Below are positions 58,783-64,000 of a stretch of DNA of 64,000 nt, in pieces. The notes under the pieces are model-generated. The model was not told where the DNA came from, searched no databases, and saw nothing but the letters and a program-made list of their open reading frames with translations. The position numbers and the translations under genes were made by a program. Each line of letters starts with the position of its first letter. Position 1 is the stretch's first letter. Origin of the DNA: Polyangiaceae bacterium (lineage in GTDB: Bacteria; Myxococcota_A; Polyangia; Polyangiales; Polyangiaceae); assembly GCA_020633235.1 (NCBI GenBank), contig JACKEA010000005.1:248001-312000 (forward strand). The letters run 5' to 3'.

Positions 58783-59717
58783 GCACGTCTCTGCTGGTGG
58801 TCACGGGCTTGTCCGGCGCAGGGAAGTCGACGGCGCTCCACGCATTGGAGGACCTGGGCTTCTTCTGCGTGGACAACCTTCCGCCGCCGGTGGTCACGGG
58901 CACTCTGGAGAGCTTGGAGCAGGCCGGTGCGCGGCGTATCGCCCTGGGCATCGACGTGCGAGTGCGGAGCTTCTTGGACGCCATCGGCGGGGTGATCGAC
59001 GCACTGCACGATCGCGCGGTGGACATTGGCGTGTTGTTCTTGGACGCCTCCGACGAGAGCCTGCTGCGGCGCTTCTCGAGCACTCGCCGGCCGCACCCGC
59101 TCAGCACGGTGACGGAGCCCGGTGGCGCCCAGGCCGCGAACGCGGTGCTGGACGGCGTTCGCATCGAGCGCGAGAAGCTCGCTCCTCTCCGCGCGCGGGC
59201 CACGCGCGTGGTGGACACCACGCGGCTCTCCGTCCACGACCTCCGCCGCACCATCTTGGAAGCCTTCGGACCCGGGGTGGGGGGCGTGCCGCGGGTGCGC
59301 ACCCGCATGGTCTCCTTCGGCTTCAAGTACGGAGCGCCGGTGGACGCCGATCTGCTGCTCGACGTTCGCTTCCTGAAGAACCCGCACTTCGTGGACGCGC
59401 TGCGGCCGCTGTCGGGGCTGGACGCTCCGGTGCGCGAGTTCGTGCTGGGGGACGAAGACACGCGAGAGCTGATGCAGCGCGCGGTTTCGTTGCTCGAGTT
59501 CTGCTTGCCGCGCTTCGAGCGGGAGGGGAAGAGCTACGTCACGGTGGGGGTGGGCTGCACCGGCGGCCGGCATCGCTCGGTGGTGCTGGCGGAGCACCTC
59601 GCCGCCGAGCTCAGAGCGCACCTCGGGCTGCCCATCGACGTGGTGCACCGCGACGTGGAACGGGTTAACCTGGAGCGTCCGAGCGACCAGGAGCGAGGGC
59701 GAGGGGACCGCGGGTGA
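58779..59717 (+). CDS. rapZ: RapZ-family RNase adapter / nucleotide-binding protein
   Basis: 312 residues from TTG 58779, which overlaps the hprK stop (TTGA) with GGAGG six bases upstream. Walker A GLSGAGKS at 10-17, FFCVDNLPPPVV, FLDASDESLLRRFSSTRRPHPL, VSFGFKYGAPVDADLLLDVRFLKNPHFV and the C-terminal RNA-binding GCTGGRHRSVVLAEHLA. In E. coli RapZ directs RNase E to the GlmZ sRNA and controls glucosamine-6-phosphate synthase. The final 20 residues are charged and variable. Confidence 0.93.
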   Translation: MSTSLLVVTGLSGAGKSTALHALEDLGFFCVDNLPPPVVTGTLESLEQAGARRIALGIDVRVRSFLDAIGGVIDALHDRAVDIGVLFLDASDESLLRRFSSTRRPHPLSTVTEPGGAQAANAVLDGVRIEREKLAPLRARATRVVDTTRLSVHDLRRTILEAFGPGVGGVPRVRTRMVSFGFKYGAPVDADLLLDVRFLKNPHFVDALRPLSGLDAPVREFVLGDEDTRELMQRAVSLLEFCLPRFEREGKSYVTVGVGCTGGRHRSVVLAEHLAAELRAHLGLPIDVVHRDVERVNLERPSDQERGRGDRG

Positions 59718-59989
59718 CGACGGCCAAGGGGACTTTCGAGGTGAAGAACAAGCTCGGGCTGCATGCTCGCGCCGCGACGAAGCTGGTGCAGCTCGCGTGC
59801 AAGTTCCCCTGCGAGATCACCGTCGGGCGCGACGGGCAGATGGCCAACGCCAAGAGCGTGATGGGGGTGCTGCTCTTGTGCGGCTCCCAGGGCTCGCTGC
59901 TCGACGTGCTGGCCGAAGGCGCCGAAGCCCAAGAGGCCGTCGACCGCATCGGTGAGCTCATCGATGGGCGCTTCGGAGAGCCGGAGTGA
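59714..59989 (+). CDS. Phosphocarrier protein HPr
   Basis: 91 residues, GTG start overlapping the rapZ stop (GTGA). Active His17 in KLGLHARAATKL and the regulatory Ser48 in NAKSVMGVLLL are both present, so it can receive phosphate from enzyme I and from HprK. It ends with an ATGA overlap into ptsI. No sugar-specific EII genes are in the window, suggesting a regulatory PTS. Confidence 0.94.
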   Translation: MTTAKGTFEVKNKLGLHARAATKLVQLACKFPCEITVGRDGQMANAKSVMGVLLLCGSQGSLLDVLAEGAEAQEAVDRIGELIDGRFGEPE

Positions 59990-61788
59990 TGGCGGATCCG
60001 CCGAGCTCCGCGCTGCCCGGCTCCGAGCCGCGGCCCCCCGCCACGCTGGAGGGTATCGGCGGGTCGCCGGGCCTGGCCATCGGGCGCGCCGTGGTGGTGG
60101 ACACGCGGCGGCCGGGCGTGGTGCGCCGTCACATCGGCAAGCACCTCGGGGACGTCGAGCTCGATCGTTTCGACGCCGCCGTCAGCACCGCGGCGCAGTC
60201 GCTCCGTGAGGTCGCCGACCGCGTGCGCAAGAGCGCTGCCCGCGCCGAGTCCTCCATCCTGGAAGCCTACGTGCTGATGGTGGAGGACGAGAGCCTGCGG
60301 CAGGAGGTGGAGCGCCGCATTCGCATCGACCAGCAGTGCGCGGAGTGGGCCCTCGAGCTCAGCGTCCAGGAAATGGCGGAGCAGCTCCGCAGCGGGCGGG
60401 ATCCGTATCTGGCGGAGCGCAGCCACGACTTCGAGTTCGTCGGCGATCGCATCCTGAAGGCGCTCTCCGGGCGACAGCGCATGATGTCGATCCCGGATCT
60501 GCACGAGCCGTCCATCATCGTGGCCCACGATCTGTCCCCCGCGGAGACGGCCACCCTCGACCGCAGCCGGGTCCAGGCCATGGTCACCGAGGTCGGCACG
60601 CGCACGAGCCACACCTCCATCTTGGCGCGGGCGCTGGAAATTCCGGCGGTGGTGGGCGTTCGCGACGTGCTCTCGTTGGTGGGCAGCGGGGACCTCTTGG
60701 TGGTCGACGGCGTGCGCGGTCAGGTCATCGTCTCGCCCTCGGACGCGATGGTGACGAAGGCCGTGGCGCGCGCCGAGCGGCAGCGCGTCATCGCACGCGG
60801 TCTGCGCCAGTCGCGGAATCAGCCCGCGACCACGCTGTGCGGCGTGTCGGTGGAGCTCAAGGCCAACATCGAGCTGCCGGCAGAAGCCGACATCGCCGCA
60901 GAGCAAGGCGCGCGGGGCATCGGCCTCTATCGCACCGAGTTTTTGTACGTGGATCGCGCCGAGCCCCCTAGCGAGGACGAGCAGTACGACACCTATCGGC
61001 GAGTGCTCGAGGCCATGTCTCCGCGGCCGGTCACGCTGCGCACCTTCGATATCGGCGGCGACAAGTTCGTGAGCGCCTTCCAGGTGCCGGCGGACATGAA
61101 TCCCGCGTTGGGTCTGCGCGCCGTGCGCCTGGGGCTGGCGCGTCCGGAGATCTTCCGCACTCAGCTGCGCGCGATGATCCGCGCGTCCGCCCACGGGGAT
61201 CTGCGCATCATGGTGCCGATGATCTCGTCGCTGGCGGAGTTTCGCGCCGTGCGGCGGCTGTTCGACGAGGTCGTCGCGGACGTGGACGCTGCCGGCCTCG
61301 GGCGGGCCAAGCACGTGCCCTTGGGCGTGATGGTGGAGGTGCCGAGCGCCGCCATCATGGCCGACCAGCTCGCTCGCGAGGTCGAGTTCATGAGCATCGG
61401 CACCAACGATCTGGTGCAGTACGCGTTGGCGGTGGATCGCACCAGTCGCGAGCTGGCGTACCTGGCCACGCCCTTCGACCCGGCGATCCTGCGGCTCATT
61501 CGAGGCGTGGTGCAGGCGGGCACGACCCACGAGCGACCGGTGATCGTGTGTGGCGCCATGGCCAGCGACCCGCTGGCCGCTGTGCTGCTGGTGGGCATGG
61601 GCCTGCGGGTGCTCAGCATGGAGGCTGCGGCCATCCCCAAGGTCAAGGCCAGCATCGGCCGCGTGACCTGCGCCGAGACCAACGAGGTCGCCGCCAAGGT
61701 CATGGAGCTCGCCACTGCCGCTGAGGTCGAGGACACCGTCACCCGAGCCTTCGGCTATCGCCTCGCGGACCTCCTCGACGACGAGTGA
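59986..61788 (+). CDS. ptsI: PTS enzyme I
   Basis: 600 residues from ATG 59986. The N-terminal HPr-binding domain carries active-site His209 in EVGTRTSHTSILARALEIPAVVG. The PEP-binding barrel shows TLRTFDIGGDK, MNPALGLRAVRLGL, MVPMISSL and EFMSIGTNDLVQYALAVDR with a C-terminal VCGAMASDPLAAVLL region. There is no N-terminal GAF domain, so it is PtsI-like rather than PtsP-like. It starts the phosphate chain to HPr. The repeat hairpin at 61810 follows directly. Confidence 0.95.
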   Translation: MMADPPSSALPGSEPRPPATLEGIGGSPGLAIGRAVVVDTRRPGVVRRHIGKHLGDVELDRFDAAVSTAAQSLREVADRVRKSAARAESSILEAYVLMVEDESLRQEVERRIRIDQQCAEWALELSVQEMAEQLRSGRDPYLAERSHDFEFVGDRILKALSGRQRMMSIPDLHEPSIIVAHDLSPAETATLDRSRVQAMVTEVGTRTSHTSILARALEIPAVVGVRDVLSLVGSGDLLVVDGVRGQVIVSPSDAMVTKAVARAERQRVIARGLRQSRNQPATTLCGVSVELKANIELPAEADIAAEQGARGIGLYRTEFLYVDRAEPPSEDEQYDTYRRVLEAMSPRPVTLRTFDIGGDKFVSAFQVPADMNPALGLRAVRLGLARPEIFRTQLRAMIRASAHGDLRIMVPMISSLAEFRAVRRLFDEVVADVDAAGLGRAKHVPLGVMVEVPSAAIMADQLAREVEFMSIGTNDLVQYALAVDRTSRELAYLATPFDPAILRLIRGVVQAGTTHERPVIVCGAMASDPLAAVLLVGMGLRVLSMEAAAIPKVKASIGRVTCAETNEVAAKVMELATAAEVEDTVTRAFGYRLADLLDDE

Positions 61789-61809
61789 GGCCGCCCAGCT
61801 TCGTTTTCT

Positions 61810-61873
61810 TGTCGGTTCGGCGCGAGCCCCGTCGCGGAGCGCCGGCCACGACGGGGCTCGCGCCGGACCAACA
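61810..61873. repeat. Near-perfect inverted repeat pair after ptsI
   Basis: Arms 61810-61834 and 61849-61873 are 25 bases each with 23 complementary positions and a 14-base loop. The right arm, reversed, equals the 6460-6484 copy exactly. The position 22 bases after the ptsI stop suggests a terminator role; no T-run follows (AACAAAC). Confidence 0.9.
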
Positions 61874-61969
61874 AACCCCGGAAAAAGGCCTGACGGATGA
61901 CAGCGAATCCAGACGAAACGGAACCGTCACTTGGCGGCAGCGCCGGCTCTTGGTAATGGCGTGGGCTCC

Positions 61970-64000
61970 ATGAGCTGGCGACTGGTCGCGGTGTTTGCGC
62001 TCGCGGTGTTGAGCGCGCTGTCTCTCGCCGGCTGCCCCGAGAACCCCGAGGGTCCGAAGATCCATGGTCAGACCAAGCTGACCCTGATCCACACCTCGGA
62101 CATCCACTCCCGACTGTTCCCCTACGCCCTGCAGATCACGCAGTCCGATGCTTCTCTCGGGCTGGGGGCGGCGGGATCCGTCGTGACCGTGGGTGGGGTC
62201 TCTCGCATCGCCTACATCGTCGGGCGGGAGCGCGCGAAGGCCGATCGCGCGCTGCACATCGACGGCGGCGACTGCTTCCAGGGCGCGCCGGTGTTCAACT
62301 ACTTCAACGGCGAAGCCGAGGTGCGCGCGCTGTCCATGATGGGCACCGACGCGCAGGTCATCGCCAACCACGAGTTCGACAAGGGCGCGCTCAACGCGCG
62401 GACCCAGTACCAGAAGTGGGCGACGTTCCCCGTGCTGGCGGCGAACTACCTGTTCGAGGACTCCCACGACGAGGCGAGCCCCCACCTCGAGAACGTGCTG
62501 CACCCGTTCACCACTTTCAACCTGCGCGGGTTGAAGGTGGGGGTGATCGGCATGGGCAATCTGTCCAGCCTGAGCTCGCTGTACGAACGACCGAGCCGCC
62601 TGGGCGTGACCCCCCTCGAGACCATCGACGTGGCGCAGGCCTACATCGATCTGCTGCGGCCGCTGGTGGACGTGGTCGTGATCGTCACCCACTTGGGTCT
62701 CGGTGGCGACGAAGAGATGATCCAGAACACCACCGGCATCGACGTCGTGCTGGGTGGTCACAACCACATCGTGCTGCAGCCACCAAAGACCTTGGAAGAC
62801 TGCGCTCACGTGGACTCCCAGGGGCGGCATTACATCGAGCTCCGGGACGCCGACGGCAAGCCGGGGGTGCGGCGCTACTGCGAGCCACGCACGGTGCTGC
62901 TCGCACATTCCGGTGCCTTCGCGAAGTACGTGGGTCGACTGGATCTGATCGTGTCGGACCAGCCTTCGGACATTCCGTGGCCCTACGATCCGGTCAACGG
63001 CTTCGAGGTCGTCGGTCATCAGTACACGCTGTTCCCCGTCACGGCCGACACGCCCCAGGACCGGGCGGTGGCGGAGCTGATGGAGCCGTACCGGCAGGGG
63101 CTGGACCTGCTCGTGGATCTGGACCTCTTGGTCGGCTACGCGCCGGATGGATCGCGGCGCTTCGGCACCGGCGGTGGGGACTCGCCCCTGGGCAACCTGA
63201 TCGCCTCGGCGATGTGGCGCCGGCTTGGTATCGAGACCGACTTCTCCCTGACCAACACCACCGGCATTCGCGCGGACATGGTGCCGGGGCCGGTGACCGT
63301 CGAGCAGATGTTCAACATCTTCCCCTTCGACAACTCCATCACCAAGATGCAGCTGTCCGGCGTCGAGCTGCAGGACATGTTCGACTTCGTGGCACGGCGC
63401 TCCGCCGGCCGCGGTTGCGCGACGCAGGTGCAGATCGCCGGCGCCCGCGTGGTGCTGAACTGCAAGGGCTGCGAGAACGCGAAGCCCAAGGCCTGCAACA
63501 AGAACGACGACTGCCCCAGCAACGAGTGCAACGCCGGCTTCTGCGTGGTCAACGCATGCGCGGAGCACATCTACATCGGCTCCAATCAGAAGCCCTGCCA
63601 GACGGACGACGACTGTGGCGGGCAGCTCAACTCCTGCGACACCGGCATTCAGGATCCCCAGGGCCGCGGGCGCTGCCTGGTGGAGATCGAGCCGACCGGC
63701 TCCTACGAGCTGGCGACCAGCACCTACCTGGCGGGCGGCGGTTCCGGCTTCGTGGTGTTGAAGAAGAACACTACCCAGCTGGATACCAAGATCCAACAGC
63801 GTGACGCCCTCATCGACTGGGTGCGGGGCGGCAAGCCCTGCGGCTGGCGCGCGGAGAACAAGACCAAAGACGGGCTCCGGCCTTGCGGAGTGGACAGTGA
63901 TTGCTCCGCGCTCGGCACCGGCTACGTGTGCGCTTGCCCGGAGAACGTGACGTCCGCGTCCGACGGCAGCTGCACCTCTCAGGGAAGCTGTGGCGACAAT
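61970..64000 (+). CDS. 5'-nucleotidase / cyclic phosphodiesterase-type lipoprotein, 3' end outside window
   Basis: The frame is open from ATG 61970 to the window edge (about 677 residues seen). The signal ends in LSLAGC (Cys22). Metallophosphatase motifs: LIHTSDIHSRLFP (DxH), DGGDCFQGAP, NHEFDKGA (GNHE block with Asn-His), VVIVTHLGLGGDEE and LGGHNHIVL (GHxH). The C-terminal substrate domain includes TNTTGIRADMVPGPVTVEQMFNIFPFDNSI. Cys-rich insertions of EGF-like spacing (CNKNDDCPSNECNAGFCV, CQTDDDCGGQLNSCD) interrupt it, a feature seen in myxobacterial surface proteins. It probably hydrolyses extracellular nucleotides. Confidence 0.9.
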   Translation, partial: MSWRLVAVFALAVLSALSLAGCPENPEGPKIHGQTKLTLIHTSDIHSRLFPYALQITQSDASLGLGAAGSVVTVGGVSRIAYIVGRERAKADRALHIDGGDCFQGAPVFNYFNGEAEVRALSMMGTDAQVIANHEFDKGALNARTQYQKWATFPVLAANYLFEDSHDEASPHLENVLHPFTTFNLRGLKVGVIGMGNLSSLSSLYERPSRLGVTPLETIDVAQAYIDLLRPLVDVVVIVTHLGLGGDEEMIQNTTGIDVVLGGHNHIVLQPPKTLEDCAHVDSQGRHYIELRDADGKPGVRRYCEPRTVLLAHSGAFAKYVGRLDLIVSDQPSDIPWPYDPVNGFEVVGHQYTLFPVTADTPQDRAVAELMEPYRQGLDLLVDLDLLVGYAPDGSRRFGTGGGDSPLGNLIASAMWRRLGIETDFSLTNTTGIRADMVPGPVTVEQMFNIFPFDNSITKMQLSGVELQDMFDFVARRSAGRGCATQVQIAGARVVLNCKGCENAKPKACNKNDDCPSNECNAGFCVVNACAEHIYIGSNQKPCQTDDDCGGQLNSCDTGIQDPQGRGRCLVEIEPTGSYELATSTYLAGGGSGFVVLKKNTTQLDTKIQQRDALIDWVRGGKPCGWRAENKTKDGLRPCGVDSDCSALGTGYVCACPENVTSASDGSCTSQGSCGDN

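Overview
High-GC chromosomal window (64 kb) whose content fits a myxobacterium-like member of the Myxococcota (Polyangia type). The support is: many lipoproteins with Gly/Ser/Thr-rich linkers after the lipobox cysteine, Hanks-type kinase and FHA-GGDEF signalling genes, a sigma-54 gene, a nitrogen-type PTS with HPr kinase and RapZ, GerW-type proteins, and dense GTG/TTG starts. The assignment is inferred from gene content only.

Layout. 1-11 kb: a ChaN-like lipoprotein (cut by the left edge) coupled to a HelD-like helicase, a beta-helix lipoprotein, a zinc alcohol dehydrogenase, an esterase, an SGNH-hydrolase lipoprotein (frameshifted), a PQQ-type sugar dehydrogenase lipoprotein, a TetR regulator and a MATE exporter. 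11-16.6 kb: a sirtuin, a repeat-type secreted protein, a GerW/DUF2953/GerW trio, a small membrane protein, an outer-membrane-type protein and a frameshifted Uma2 gene. 16.6-24.8 kb: an accessory-looking block between two 65-bp direct repeats, the left one carrying a stray copy of the 3' end of the lysine 6-aminotransferase gene. The block holds a three-gene reverse operon for surface proteins (trypsin-like protease, probable propeller lipoprotein, barrel-like protein), then a compact string of small forward genes (macro domain, GspG-like, hypothetical).

24.8-38 kb: lysine aminotransferase, a GT-C-like membrane protein, a structured intergenic region with a mini-ORF and terminator, isoaspartyl peptidase, kinase and FHA-GGDEF converging, glycogen genes glgA/glgC, a TPR/winged-helix regulator downstream of tRNA-Pro, and an Hsp20-like protein. 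38-49.6 kb: a reverse series with amidohydrolase, PEGA lipoprotein, guaA, a degenerate M16-like lipoprotein, another lipoprotein and a sigma-70 family factor. A divergent pair follows (iron-sulfur protein and enoyl reductase-like SDR), then a PQQ-repeat protein. 49.6-61.8 kb: a forward series with a GT-C-like protein, a dynamin-like GTPase, lptA, lptB, rpoN, hpf, ptsN, hprK, rapZ, HPr and ptsI. 62-64 kb: a 5'-nucleotidase-type lipoprotein cut by the right edge.

Two window-wide signals stand out. First, a 25-bp palindromic repeat family (TGTTGGTCCGGCGCGAGCC followed by CCGTCG) sits at gene ends and often forms inverted pairs. Second, five genes carry one or two single-base frameshifts, mostly in G/C runs. 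These may be sequencing indels, pseudogenes or, for the longest tracts, phase-variable sites. The most coherent functional block is the envelope/PTS cluster at 51-62 kb.
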